Below, piece after piece: positions 54,341 to 63,988 of a stretch of 64,000 nt of DNA. Under the pieces are notes generated by a model. The model was not told where the DNA came from, searched no databases, and saw only the letters and a program-made list of their open reading frames with translations. The position numbers and the translations under genes are program-made. Position 1 is the stretch's first letter. Every line of letters starts with the position of its first letter. The stretch is from Rhodonellum psychrophilum GCM71 = DSM 17998. Its GTDB lineage: Bacteria > Bacteroidota > Bacteroidia > Cytophagales > Cyclobacteriaceae. The stretch spans positions 186,001 through 250,000 of the forward strand of contig NZ_KB906675.1 of NCBI RefSeq assembly GCF_000381545.1, written 5' to 3'.

Positions 54341-55447
54341 TTACTTATCGGTCCAAGTCACCACACCTACCCTACTGTCGGCTGTTCCGTAATACAGAAA
54401 CCAGGTATCTTTTTTGAATACCAAGCCTTCGATGAAAGTGGTACCGTCCACATATTGTCCGGATTTTTCAAAGGGTAATTCCGGTTTGATAAAAGGATGT
54501 TCTGATCGGTCCTTCAATTTCCAAGGTTCTTCAAGATCAAATAAGGCTTGTCCACCTGTATAGATTCTGTTGCCCAATTCCTTAACACCGATTGCATTGG
54601 AATTTCCTGCATTATAAAGCACGACGATTCCGTCTTCAGTCACCACAGGAGGAGGTCCGGCCTCCACCAACCAAGAATCGAAATATCCAGGTCTTGGGCT
54701 CAAAACCGGAGCCAGATTTCCCTCATGGGTTTCAACAGGTTCCCAGTTGATCAAATCCGTGGAGCTGGCCAACCAAATATGAGGGACGCCATAATACATC
54801 CAATATTTACCGTGAATTTTGGCAGCTATCAATTTCCCGTCCTTTAATTCCGTGACAATGGCACCAGACTTGGTTTCCAAATTATGGTATTTTCCGTCTT
54901 TCCAAGTTTTGAAGATTGGACCATATTTGGTCCAATTTTTCAGATCCCTGGAAGTGGCTACCGCCAATCTTGGGTATTCCCGATTCCACTGAGTATAGGT
55001 CAGCACATAGGTTCCGTCTTCGGTTTCCACGATTCTAGGGTCTTCGGTTCCACCGGTCCACTCGAATTCCTTTTGATTGTCATGGTCTGGATAAAAGACG
55101 GGTTGTTTTTTTCGGTCAAAATTAATCCCATCTACAGAGGTTGCCAAGCCCAATCTGGAAGTATGTCCCCCAATCTCTTGTTCGCCTAATTTTTCCTCAG
55201 CCCTATAAAAAAGCTGAATGGTGTCATTTTTAATCACCGCGGCTGGATTAAAAGTTGCCATGGATTCCCATTTGACTTTTTTTCCGGTCATTGGATCCTT
55301 GAAAGAAGTATTGGTAATGGGTTCGATAATTGGTTTTGGATCGATTCCTCTTGTAAAAGGCCCCATCATCCACGGTTTTTCCTGGGCAAAGACCGAAGAA
55401 GAAACAGTGAGAATGAGGGAAGCAATGAATGTAATTTGGCGTAGCAT
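54341..55447 (-). CDS. GH130 family phosphorylase or mannosidase, exported
   Basis: A 368-residue five-bladed beta-propeller enzyme with a signal peptide (MLRQITFIASLILTVSSSVF), so periplasmic. The GGTEDPRIV segment (about 127-135) holds the catalytic Asp typical of GH130. The family includes phosphorylases and hydrolases acting on beta-mannosides; an exported member favours hydrolysis, as phosphate is scarce outside the cytosol (inference). It sits between SusD and the ROK kinase, separated from SusD by a hairpin. Confidence 0.9.
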   Translation of the reverse strand: MLRQITFIASLILTVSSSVFAQEKPWMMGPFTRGIDPKPIIEPITNTSFKDPMTGKKVKWESMATFNPAAVIKNDTIQLFYRAEEKLGEQEIGGHTSRLGLATSVDGINFDRKKQPVFYPDHDNQKEFEWTGGTEDPRIVETEDGTYVLTYTQWNREYPRLAVATSRDLKNWTKYGPIFKTWKDGKYHNLETKSGAIVTELKDGKLIAAKIHGKYWMYYGVPHIWLASSTDLINWEPVETHEGNLAPVLSPRPGYFDSWLVEAGPPPVVTEDGIVVLYNAGNSNAIGVKELGNRIYTGGQALFDLEEPWKLKDRSEHPFIKPELPFEKSGQYVDGTTFIEGLVFKKDTWFLYYGTADSRVGVVTWTDK

Positions 55448-55491
55448 GGGATATAGTATTTTTGATTGTAAAATTTAAGGTTTTGACCTGT

Positions 55492-55529
55492 ATAAAAATC
55501 AAGGGAATATATGAAAATTCCCTTGATTT
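55492..55529 (-). terminator. Hairpin between susD and GH130, terminator or attenuator
   Basis: AAATCAAGGGAAT / ATTCCCTTGATTT, a 13-bp perfect stem (55496-55508 and 55517-55529) followed on the minus strand by a short T-run. It may lower expression of GH130 and ROK relative to susCD. Confidence 0.8.
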
Positions 55530-55558
55530 GATCGAACAGGTTGGGGAGATTCAATGGA

Positions 55559-57043
55559 TCAATATCCCGGATTTTGTGTGATTTGGGCACCGGATCTGTC
55601 GATTTCCCCTTGTGGAACGGGATACAGATAATGATGGTCCTGGAAATTTTTCCCCAAGGCCGTCAAAACTTCTTTGGCTATTCCCCATCTTTTAAGATCA
55701 TTGAATCTATGGGATTCAAATCCCAACTCTACTCTTCTTTCATGGATAAGGGCTTCGATCGCCTGATTCTTGGTCAGGCTCTTTCCGGAGTAGGCTGGAA
55801 GTGCATCTGCAGGAACAGCACTTCCATCAATTTGAGGGCTTGTTCTGGCTCTTTCCCTAATTTTGTCGATCAGCACCAAACCACCCGTGATATCTCCGGT
55901 TTGGATCAATGCTTCTGCTTTCCAAAGGAGGACATCGGCATATCGGATATAAATCTTGTTGCCCGGGGAGTCATCATTACCTCGAAAGGCACCATCGGTG
56001 GATCCCAATATTTTATGGACCTGGCGCGCTTCCACTTCCACCGTATAAGCCAATCTTGGATCGTTTGGCTCGAAAGCCTGCAAGAAATTCTCCGAAGGAG
56101 CAACAAATCCCCAGCCAGTCAGTGCCGCCAGACCATTTCCCCTTCCAGGATTCTGGGCTTCTCTGTGGTCATAAGCCAGGATCACTTCTTGTTCCTGGAA
56201 TTTTTTTGAAGCATCAAATGCATCAAAATATTTAGGGTTCAATTGGTAAAAACCATAAGCCTCCAGTTGGTTGATAAAACCCAATGTGGCCACCCAATCT
56301 TGCTGGAAAAGCGCCACTTTGGCCTGCATGGCTTTTACTGCGCCAATGGAAATCCTCCAAGGTTCTGCATCATTGGCATATTTCCTGACAGGCAAGAACC
56401 CTAGGGATTTTTCAAGATCCGCTTTGATCAATGCAAACGCATCCGCTTTTGGCGCCCTTACGGCAACCTCATACGCCTGAGAAAAATTTTCCAAGGGCTT
56501 GGTTAACAATGGGATGTCTCCAAAATTATTGACCAAATCAAAATAATAAAAGGCCCTCAGGAAATATGCTTCTCCAAGCAATCTGTCTTTCAATTCTTGG
56601 GACATATTCAACCCTGTTAAATCCTGGCTTTCAAGGCTTTTTATCGCCAAGTTGGCTCTGGAAATCCCTTCGTAGTTGTAACTCCAAACTCCATTGAAGG
56701 CGCCATTGATGGAGGTGAAATTGAAGGAAGCCACTTCATCCATCCAGGCTTGGTCTCCATCCGGATTCCATTTTTTCATCATGTCCCCAGACGCGATGTC
56801 ATAAACAACGAAATCGTTTCGCAAAACCCTTCCACCAGTCCAATCCCATTGACCGATGACATTCAAAGTATTGGAGAGCAGTTGGTAAGTGGCATTCACC
56901 GAAGAAGTCAAGGATTGCACCGTTAGGTCGGTATTGATCTGATCTGGAGTAATCAATCCTATGGGTTCTTTCTCCATATAGGATTCGCAACCCATCATGG
57001 AACCGATGGAAGCGACAAAGAAAATTTTGAGTATGTTTTTCAT
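55559..57043 (-). CDS. SusD/RagB-like glycan-binding lipoprotein
   Basis: A 494-residue outer-membrane lipoprotein. The start at 57043 gives a signal with lipobox SMMGC. TPR-like helices with the RagB/SusD signatures follow (LGEAYFLRAFYYFDLVNNFG near 165-185, then the C-terminal IRERARTSPQ and HERRVELGFESHRFNDLKRW). It forms the lid over the SusC channel. The susC-susD gap (115 nt) holds two short palindromes. Confidence 0.96.
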   Translation of the reverse strand: MKNILKIFFVASIGSMMGCESYMEKEPIGLITPDQINTDLTVQSLTSSVNATYQLLSNTLNVIGQWDWTGGRVLRNDFVVYDIASGDMMKKWNPDGDQAWMDEVASFNFTSINGAFNGVWSYNYEGISRANLAIKSLESQDLTGLNMSQELKDRLLGEAYFLRAFYYFDLVNNFGDIPLLTKPLENFSQAYEVAVRAPKADAFALIKADLEKSLGFLPVRKYANDAEPWRISIGAVKAMQAKVALFQQDWVATLGFINQLEAYGFYQLNPKYFDAFDASKKFQEQEVILAYDHREAQNPGRGNGLAALTGWGFVAPSENFLQAFEPNDPRLAYTVEVEARQVHKILGSTDGAFRGNDDSPGNKIYIRYADVLLWKAEALIQTGDITGGLVLIDKIRERARTSPQIDGSAVPADALPAYSGKSLTKNQAIEALIHERRVELGFESHRFNDLKRWGIAKEVLTALGKNFQDHHYLYPVPQGEIDRSGAQITQNPGY

Positions 57044-57158
57044 AACAGCTATTTTTTGGATTGGAATATTGGAAGCCGGACTTTGAAAGAAGCTTTCTAT
57101 TTGGTCTTGGGCCTTCAAGGAATATTCCTGGTTTTTTTTGGATTGTTAAATTGTTCCC

Positions 57159-60100
57159 TTAAAATGAAGCGTTTACACCCATCAACAATGTCATCGATTG
57201 TGGATAGGTACCCATATCAATCAGATTTGTCGACTCAGGGTCCAACCCTGAATATTTGGTGAATGTCAGCAGGTTTTGGCCGGACATATAAATCCTTAAA
57301 TTCCCCAAACCCTTGATTTTATTGGCCGAAAGGCTATAACCAATCTCCAGATTTTTAAGTCTTAGATAAGATGCATCCTCCACAAAAATATCGGAGACCC
57401 TACTGCTTCCATTGTCCGTGAAGCTTACCCTTGGAATTGTATTGGTGGATCCTTCTCCATTCCAGCTGTTCAAAACCCTGTCAGTGTAATTGAATGGTCT
57501 GGTATCATAATCGATGATTTTCTTGAGGTCATTGTATCTTTCCACACCTGACACCCCCTGAAAGAGAACGCTGATGTCAAAAGATTTAAAACTCCCTCCA
57601 AAATTCATCCCGAAAGCCAGCCTTGGATTTGGGTTTCCGATAAAGTCCCGATCGTTGTCATTGATGATCCCGTTGCCATCCAAATCCTTGAACTTGATAT
57701 CACCTGGTTTTTGGGCTGGGTTTGGCGTACCGGTGAGGTGATTGTTGATTTCTTCCTGGTTTTGGTAAATGCCTTCTTGAAGAAAACCATAGTACGCATT
57801 CAGTGGATGGCCTGCCTGAACCCTGGTCACATTCCCCACTATATAAGGAAGGTTTGGATGCAGCATATCCACAGTGTTTTTCAGGGAAGTCAAATTTCCA
57901 TTGATGAAATATTTGAATGGATTGTCATTATTTCTGTAAGAAAGTGACATTTCGAAACCTCTGTTTGTGACCTGGCCAGCATTCAGGAAGGTGGCGGACA
58001 CATCCCCCACAAGTTGTGGAAGTGAGATCGGCAACAAAATGTCCGAAGTGACTTTTTGGAAATAATCCAAACTCAAAAACAATTTGTTCCTGAACATTCC
58101 CAGATCCAAACCAATATTGGATTGGGTAGTAGTTTCCCATTTGAGATCAGGATTTCCATAACGGGAAATCAAATACCTGTCTGCATCCCTTCGAAACAAA
58201 GTGAGATAGGCATAATTTGGAATTTCTTGGTTTCCCAACTGTCCCCAACTCCCTCTCAATTTGAGTTCGGAGATCTTGTCGCTATTTTTTATAAAGTCCT
58301 CCTCGGAAATCAACCAACCTGCGGAAACGGAGGGAAAATACCCCCATTTGTTGTTTTCGGCAAATCTCGAAGAAGCATCCGCCCTTAGGTTCGCAGTCAC
58401 CATGTATTTGTCGCTGTTGACATAGGTAGCCGATCCAAAAAAGGAAAAGAGCGCCCATTCTTCACCCAAACCGCCATTCCACAGATCCAATTCAGTTCCT
58501 CCAAAATCAAGGTACCTGAAGTTGGGTGATGTAAAATCAAATCGCTGTCTGGAGGCGTTCATTGTTGATGAGGAATTGTTGATGAATTCCGATCCCAAAA
58601 GACCGCTGATGAAGTGATTTCCAAAGGTTTTGTCGTAGCTCAAGGTATTGTTCCAGGTGATGGTCACATCCTGCCCACGCATTTCAGACAATCCATTGGG
58701 TCTGTTTTGTCTTCCCAAACCCCTATCAACTGAGGCTCCTCCTCCATCATCATCACCATAATTGGTGTTGAAAGCTTTGTTGTGTAGAAAATTGATATCA
58801 GCACCCAAATTGGTCCTGAATTTTAAGGATTTATCCTTCAGTATATTATACTCTCCGAAAATGTTCCCGAAGGTTTTGAACCTTTCCAATTTATCATCTG
58901 TGAAATTGGCCAAGGCAATTGGGTTTTGACTGAATTCATATTTCCCACTTTCGTAGTCGTTTGGACCTCTGTAAAAAGGAAGATCGGTGTAGGGGCTGTT
59001 TTCGGTATAGGTCGGATCAGAAGGATCCTTAAAAACCGAAAGCACTGGAGGTCTCAAAAATGCATGCCTGATGATTCCCGGAGCATCTCCGCTTGATGAA
59101 ATCCGATCCTGCAGCGTATAAGAAACCTGCATGTTAGCACCAATGGTAACGCGGTCATTCACTTTTGAAGTGACATTGGTTCTGAAATTCAACCTTTGGA
59201 ATTTGTCGTTTTTGGATACGACAATACCGTCCTGTCCATAATATCCACCGGAAATCAAGTAAGTGGTTTTGTCATTCCCTCCTTGGGTCGATAATTGGAG
59301 ATTGTGCGTTTTACCCACTTCAAAAAGTTCACCCAGCCAGTTTGTGTCCGACAAATCGGTCCGGTTTTTATCCGCAGTATAGGGATTCGTTCCTGAATAA
59401 CCGGCATTGTTCCAAGCTTCCTCCACTTTGTTCATGTATTGGGAAGCATTGAGCATTGTTGGGAGATTTCTCACCTTCTGGATTCCTCCGAAATAATTCA
59501 CTTGAAGTCCCTGACCTTCTTTTCCTCTTTTGGTCGTGATGACTACCACTCCGGCAGAAGCCCTGGAACCATAAATGGAGGAAGCTGCAGCATCCTTCAG
59601 CACTGTCATTGATTCAATGTCCGCGGGATTCAAAAACGAAATCTCTCTGCTCGGAATTCCGTCAATGATATAAAGAGGATTGTTGTTTCCAATGGTTCCG
59701 TTTCCCCTGATTCTGATTTCAATCTCGTCCCCTGGTGCGCCGGTACTCTGCGTTACCTGAACGCCTGCTACTTGTCCTTGCAAAGCTTGAGTGACGATTG
59801 GTACTCTTCTGGATTCCAATGCAGATACATCCACAGGAGCAATTGCGCCTGAAATCGTGGCTCCTTTTTGGGACCTGTACCCCATGACAACCATTTCCCC
59901 CAATTCCGAAACATTCTCCGAAAGGCTGATATTGAATACCTCCTGATTGGAAGCATTTACTTCCTTGCTTGTATATCCGATATACGAAAAAACCAAAATT
60001 GGATTTGCTGCATTTACGGATAGGAAAAAGTTGCCGTCAATGTCAGTGACAGTTCCATTGGTGGTTCCTTTTACCAGAACAGAAACTCCCGGGATGGGAA

Positions 60101-60269
60101 GATTGTCCGTTTCACCCGTTACTTTTCCTTTAAGCGTTACGCCTTGTGTCGATCGGTCCTGTATCTGTAAAGCAAGTGGTTCTGCATTGATGGGACCCTG
60201 TCCTAACATCAAGAAGAGCGAAGCCAACAAGAGGGGATTTCTGAGTTTTCTTGTTCTTGAAAGTATCAT
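57159..60269 (-). CDS. SusC/RagA-type TonB-dependent transporter
   Basis: A 1036-residue outer-membrane protein importing oligosaccharides. A signal peptide (about 1-30) is followed by a carboxypeptidase-regulatory-like domain (KGKVTGETDNLPIPGVSVLV), then the plug (GVQVTQSTGAPGDEIEIRIRG; YIIDGIPSRE; VLKDAAASSIYGSRASAGVV) and the barrel. Length is typical. Two LacI-type palindromes lie upstream, at 60314 and 60380. It starts the operon susC-susD-GH130-ROK. Confidence 0.97.
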   Translation of the reverse strand: MILSRTRKLRNPLLLASLFLMLGQGPINAEPLALQIQDRSTQGVTLKGKVTGETDNLPIPGVSVLVKGTTNGTVTDIDGNFFLSVNAANPILVFSYIGYTSKEVNASNQEVFNISLSENVSELGEMVVMGYRSQKGATISGAIAPVDVSALESRRVPIVTQALQGQVAGVQVTQSTGAPGDEIEIRIRGNGTIGNNNPLYIIDGIPSREISFLNPADIESMTVLKDAAASSIYGSRASAGVVVITTKRGKEGQGLQVNYFGGIQKVRNLPTMLNASQYMNKVEEAWNNAGYSGTNPYTADKNRTDLSDTNWLGELFEVGKTHNLQLSTQGGNDKTTYLISGGYYGQDGIVVSKNDKFQRLNFRTNVTSKVNDRVTIGANMQVSYTLQDRISSSGDAPGIIRHAFLRPPVLSVFKDPSDPTYTENSPYTDLPFYRGPNDYESGKYEFSQNPIALANFTDDKLERFKTFGNIFGEYNILKDKSLKFRTNLGADINFLHNKAFNTNYGDDDGGGASVDRGLGRQNRPNGLSEMRGQDVTITWNNTLSYDKTFGNHFISGLLGSEFINNSSSTMNASRQRFDFTSPNFRYLDFGGTELDLWNGGLGEEWALFSFFGSATYVNSDKYMVTANLRADASSRFAENNKWGYFPSVSAGWLISEEDFIKNSDKISELKLRGSWGQLGNQEIPNYAYLTLFRRDADRYLISRYGNPDLKWETTTQSNIGLDLGMFRNKLFLSLDYFQKVTSDILLPISLPQLVGDVSATFLNAGQVTNRGFEMSLSYRNNDNPFKYFINGNLTSLKNTVDMLHPNLPYIVGNVTRVQAGHPLNAYYGFLQEGIYQNQEEINNHLTGTPNPAQKPGDIKFKDLDGNGIINDNDRDFIGNPNPRLAFGMNFGGSFKSFDISVLFQGVSGVERYNDLKKIIDYDTRPFNYTDRVLNSWNGEGSTNTIPRVSFTDNGSSRVSDIFVEDASYLRLKNLEIGYSLSANKIKGLGNLRIYMSGQNLLTFTKYSGLDPESTNLIDMGTYPQSMTLLMGVNASF

Positions 60270-60313
60270 ATCATTTCATAGTTTGGGTAAATTGTTTTGG
60301 TGTGGATTGCTTA

Positions 60314-60329
60314 AGTAAAACGTTTTACT
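60314..60329. promoter_or_regulatory. LacI-type operator O1, perfect 16-bp palindrome
   Basis: AGTAAAACGTTTTACT, 45 nt upstream of the susC start. The same sequence occurs at 60380-60395. The probable regulator is encoded at 60588-61643. Confidence 0.85.
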
Positions 60330-60379
60330 AAAAAGGCAAATAAAAACACCTACTGAAAGTGGTGTGCAGATTTGGGTTT

Positions 60380-60395
60380 AGTAAAACGTTTTACT
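60380..60395. promoter_or_regulatory. LacI-type operator O2, identical palindrome
   Basis: AGTAAAACGTTTTACT again, 66 bp from O1 centre to centre, about six helical turns, which would allow looping by a regulator tetramer or dimer pair. The rest of the 318-nt gap (60270-60587) holds no gene; no clear -7 box is seen on the minus strand. Confidence 0.85.
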
Positions 60396-60587
60396 TGATT
60401 CAAAGGAAGAATTAATATTCCTGAAATCCAAATAACCCATATCCATTTCTGGAAATGAAAATGAAAAGGAGAACAATCAAAACCGACATATTAAACTAAA
60501 AATCAGTCTATTACAAACATCAAAGTCATGGAAAAAATAATTACAACTTTGAGAAAAATAAAAATGTACTCCACTAAAACTCCCCGC

Positions 60588-61643
60588 CTATTTGGTTTTC
60601 CCAGATGCAGCACCCGACTCCAACATAGAGGATTTCCTGAGTATCAATTTCCCTGGAAGGCTGACCTGAAACAATTTAGGGCTTTTGGATCTTGATTTGA
60701 GCAAATTCAAAGTGCCTTTTATAAGCTCCTCTGCCAGTTCAGAAACAGGTTGGGAAACCACACTGATCGGGGGCGAATGGAGTTCAAACAATTCCCTGTC
60801 ATCAAAAGTAATCACGCCAATATCTTCAGGTAGTCTTTTTCCCACTTCCCGCAGCACCCGCAGCCCTGTTATTGCCAAACTATTGGTCGAAAACAAAATT
60901 GCATCAATGTTTGGGTGCTCCTTCAATAAATTCTCAAAAACCTGTTTTCCCTTTGCGGACTTAACCTCGTCAAATTTAATTAGAAGTGAAATTGGATGCT
61001 TTTGATTGTTTTTGACTGCATCCATATAGCCTTCCAGCCTTTCCTTCATGGGTGAAAGATTGGATTCCAATCCCACAAATGCTATATTTTCAAACCCCTC
61101 CTCCAACAAAGACTTTACCGCCTTTCCACAACTGTTGTAATTGTCAAGAACCACATAATTGTGATTCGGGTCATTATAATGCCTGTCAAAAAGCACTATT
61201 TTTCTATTTTCGGCGATCAGTGCATTGATTTCATCCTCAAAGTCCTCCGGTGGTGTAATGATGAAGGCATCTATTTGTCTGTCCTTGAATGTGGAAAGCA
61301 ATTCCAAGGCTCTTTCTTTCTTGTTCTCCGTGCTGCAATAAATGATTTTGTATCCATTGTTGAAGGCCAAGTCTTCCATTTCCTTGGCAATGGTTGAAAA
61401 AAAGGGATCTGATATATCCTCTGCCATAAACACGATGGTATTGGATTTCCCGGTTCTCAGACTTTGAGCAGAAGCATTGGGTTTGTAGCCCACTTTTTCG
61501 ATGTAATCCTCTACCTTCTTGATGACCTCATCACTGATCCGGTTTTTTGCCTTATTGTTGATGATAAAAGAGATAGTCGTAATGGAAAGTCCCAATTCCC
61601 TTGCAACATCTTTGATCGATATTTTCGACTGGTCTTTCTTCAT
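60588..61643 (-). CDS. LacI-family regulator of the SusCD locus
   Basis: A 351-residue regulator with an N-terminal LacI HTH (SIKDVARELGLSITTISFII, about 8-27), hinge (YKPNASAQSLRTGKS) and effector domain (about 65-335). I chose ATG 61643, as the longer frame adds non-conserved residues. It is upstream of and co-directional with susC, separated by the double operator, so it most likely represses susC-susD-GH130-ROK. A weak TAAAGCGTTTA at 61846-61856 upstream of its own start could allow autoregulation (speculative). Effector is unknown. Confidence 0.93.
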   Translation of the reverse strand: MKKDQSKISIKDVARELGLSITTISFIINNKAKNRISDEVIKKVEDYIEKVGYKPNASAQSLRTGKSNTIVFMAEDISDPFFSTIAKEMEDLAFNNGYKIIYCSTENKKERALELLSTFKDRQIDAFIITPPEDFEDEINALIAENRKIVLFDRHYNDPNHNYVVLDNYNSCGKAVKSLLEEGFENIAFVGLESNLSPMKERLEGYMDAVKNNQKHPISLLIKFDEVKSAKGKQVFENLLKEHPNIDAILFSTNSLAITGLRVLREVGKRLPEDIGVITFDDRELFELHSPPISVVSQPVSELAEELIKGTLNLLKSRSKSPKLFQVSLPGKLILRKSSMLESGAASGKTK

Positions 61644-61867
61644 TTTGGGATTTTTGGCAGACTTTGTATGCTCTGATACTTGGTTGAGGATTGAATCAAA
61701 TTGGCATGCGCAAAGAAGACCAGACAAATCAATTGAATTTATTAAGCCCACCCAATTTCAAAAACGCAAAAATTCCAAAAACTAAGTAGATTCCGAAGGG
61801 ATTAATTTCTGAAAACAGACTTGTAATCAAAGGTGTCCTTGAATTTAAAGCGTTTATTGGATTCATG

Positions 61868-62335
61868 TTAATCTTGATTTTCCCTATATTTTAACTTCAT
61901 GCCGTGAAGAAAATTCCGTAAGATTTGATCCTTGCATTGCCTGTATTGGCTTTGTTCCGGTTTGCGAAAAAAAGCACTCAACTCGTGTTTGCTGATGCGC
62001 ATATCCACCGAATCAAGAATGTCTAAAACCTCATCATCTTTTAAGTTCAATGCGATTTTCAGTTTTCTAAAAATAATATTGTTGTTTAGATTTTTCTCTG
62101 CGACTGGCTGTTCACCCTCCTTTTTGCCACGCTTGTAGTTGATCAGTCCATTTAGGAAGATCGACAACTGTTTATCGTGAAGGCTTTGGTGCTCGGGGTC
62201 TTCATCACTTTTTAACCAATCACTGACCTGAGCCCTGGTAACAGGGAATTCAGCCAAGCCGAAGATTTCAATCATTGTGGAATCGCTGAAATCGAAAGTG
62301 TACCGAATACTTCGGATGATGTCATTGTTGGTCAT
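61868..62335 (-). CDS. DUF1456 (YehS-like) protein
   Basis: A 155-residue protein made of two similar DUF1456 repeats (about 2-68 and 83-150; each opens with an NNxIIR or NNIIFRK motif and has an ALN- or TFD-like helix). E. coli YehS has the same layout and no known function. I chose ATG 62335, since upstream residues are not conserved. It is a single gene. Confidence 0.92.
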   Translation of the reverse strand: MTNNDIIRSIRYTFDFSDSTMIEIFGLAEFPVTRAQVSDWLKSDEDPEHQSLHDKQLSIFLNGLINYKRGKKEGEQPVAEKNLNNNIIFRKLKIALNLKDDEVLDILDSVDMRISKHELSAFFRKPEQSQYRQCKDQILRNFLHGMKLKYRENQD

Positions 62336-62745
62336 GATGCGTTTATTTTTAACTCCATATACTAATCTTACGCTAATGTAAGGCATAAGATTGGTTTTGA
62401 AAGTGTGATTTGCATATTGAAATCATTAAAAAGCAGGAAGTTTAAATCCGATAGTCAAACCTTTGTTTGAAAAAAATCAAGAAACAAATAATCTAAGCAC
62501 CCTTATCTCCATAAATTGACCCTGTTCAATTTTAATCTCACTTGAAAAAAATGAAAAGGGATAAAAACCGGACTGGGTGCTCTCTTCGCAATTGAAAATC
62601 CAATGACACTGAAATTTCAAAGTGGGAAAGCTCCATGGATGTTATTGAAAATTTTTGGTTTACAACAATAAAGCAAATAATGAATTCTCCAGCATAGCAA
62701 TTCTGAAATAATTTCCCAAATTTGACTATACAAGCAACCAGGCCT
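62336..62745. other. Intergenic region without visible gene
   Basis: About 410 nt between divergent genes. The only structure seen is a short CTTAC-N6-GTAAG repeat (62367-62382) near the DUF1456 start. Minus-strand frames here look like noise. Confidence 0.6.
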
Positions 62746-63201
62746 ATGCAATTTGAAGCCAGCTCCATCGAAGAATACTTTTCCATAATCCCTGAGGACA
62801 GAGTAATTCCAATGAAAAAACTTCGGGAGACCATCCTTTCGAATCTTCCCGAAGGCTTTGAAGAAATGCTCAATTACGGGATGATTGGGTTTGTAGTCCC
62901 CCATTCTCTCTACCCTGCTGGCTACCATTGCGATCCAAAATTACCTGTCCCTTTTATGGGAATTGCCTCCCAAAAGAGGTTTATCGCTGTCTATCACATG
63001 GGGATTTATGCGGATCCAAATTTATTGGAATGGTTTGTTGGGGAATATCCAAAACACAGCAAACTCAAATTGGACATGGGAAAAAGCTGTATACGATTCA
63101 AAAAAACAGATCAGATCCCATACGAACTCATTGGGCAGCTTTCGGGTAAAATGACAGTTCAGGCTTGGATCGATTTATATGAATCAAAATTGAAACCTTG
63201 A
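62746..63201 (+). CDS. DUF1801 domain protein
   Basis: A 151-residue protein with the DUF1801 fold (EEMLNYGMIGFVVPHSLYPA and KLDMGKSCIRFKKTDQIPYE are the typical segments), related to the frataxin-like YdhG superfamily. No signal peptide. I chose the ATG at 62746 over a TTG at 62722. The function of the family is not established. Confidence 0.88.
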   Translation: MQFEASSIEEYFSIIPEDRVIPMKKLRETILSNLPEGFEEMLNYGMIGFVVPHSLYPAGYHCDPKLPVPFMGIASQKRFIAVYHMGIYADPNLLEWFVGEYPKHSKLKLDMGKSCIRFKKTDQIPYELIGQLSGKMTVQAWIDLYESKLKP

Positions 63202-63510
63202 AAATCCAGGAAGATTGATTTTGAAAAGATAAAAAGCAGCCCAGTGAATTTGAACAGTAAAAAGGCCTTCCTTGGGCATTTTTTGCGTTATTTAAAAGGA
63301 TTGAAAAATACCAATAATTTTTTTTTAAGAATATTATTGATGTAAATAGATGCATCACCATAGAATTATGCAATTTTTTAAAAAAAGGTGTAAGGATTAC
63401 CATGCCAAGATGGTCGTAATTTGCAATTCAAAATAGGTGAATTTCGCTTATTTACAGAATCACATTTCTTTTTAAAATTTGGTTAAACAACAATCCAAAC
63501 CAGCAAAATC
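63202..63510. other. Intergenic region without visible gene
   Basis: About 310 nt, AT-rich, with a TTAAAATTTGG near 63473 as a possible degenerate -7 box for the lipoprotein gene. Nothing else seen. Confidence 0.55.
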
Positions 63511-63927
63511 ATGAAAAAAATAATTTATTTAAGCGCCGCACTAATGTTTGCGCTCGTTTCTTGCGAGCAATCAAACAATGGCACCACCAACGATGACACG
63601 CTCATCGTGACCAATGACCAGTCCAATTTGTCTGCTTTGGTTTCCACTACTTATGAAGATCTGATTCAGGAAAAAGTAAAACTGGAAAAAGAATTGATGG
63701 AATTGAAAAACGAAAAGAATCTGAGGGCTGGCACCATGGCAAAAGAATTTGACAATCTTACCGCAAAGTTAGACGCAAAACTTCAAGCCATGGAAAATAA
63801 GGCTACCCAGTACAGAGATGCTGCAGAAGACCAAAAAGAAGTAATTGAAAAAGAATTTGAAGTTTTGGAAGAACAAGCTTCTGAGGAAATCGAGTACATC
63901 AAAGATAATTTCAAGAAAAAAGATTAA
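63511..63927 (+). CDS. Small coiled-coil lipoprotein
   Basis: A 138-residue protein with a lipoprotein signal (MKKIIYLSAALMFALVSC; Cys18) and a mature part that is a long charged helix (about 48-136; heptad-like EKVKLEKELMELKNEKN, then a second segment), predicted to be coiled coil. I recognise no family; murein-lipoprotein-like roles are conceivable. It is a single gene, ending at a terminator. Confidence 0.78.
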   Translation: MKKIIYLSAALMFALVSCEQSNNGTTNDDTLIVTNDQSNLSALVSTTYEDLIQEKVKLEKELMELKNEKNLRAGTMAKEFDNLTAKLDAKLQAMENKATQYRDAAEDQKEVIEKEFEVLEEQASEEIEYIKDNFKKKD

Positions 63928-63948
63928 CCCCTAACATTTGGGAAACCC

Positions 63949-63988
63949 AGACTTCCTGCAGGATTAGATCCAGCAGGAAGTCTTGTTT
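63949..63988 (+). terminator. Terminator of the lipoprotein gene
   Basis: AGACTTCCTGC / GCAGGAAGTCT, an 11-bp perfect stem (63949-63959 and 63973-63983), with a small inner GGAT/ATCC helix, then TGTTT. Confidence 0.85.

Noticed and set aside
57044-57158. Short palindromes in the susC-susD gap (AGGAATATTCCT; GAAAG-N3-CTTTC)
   Set aside because: Small stems with no T-run; could be chance, so not called as regulatory.
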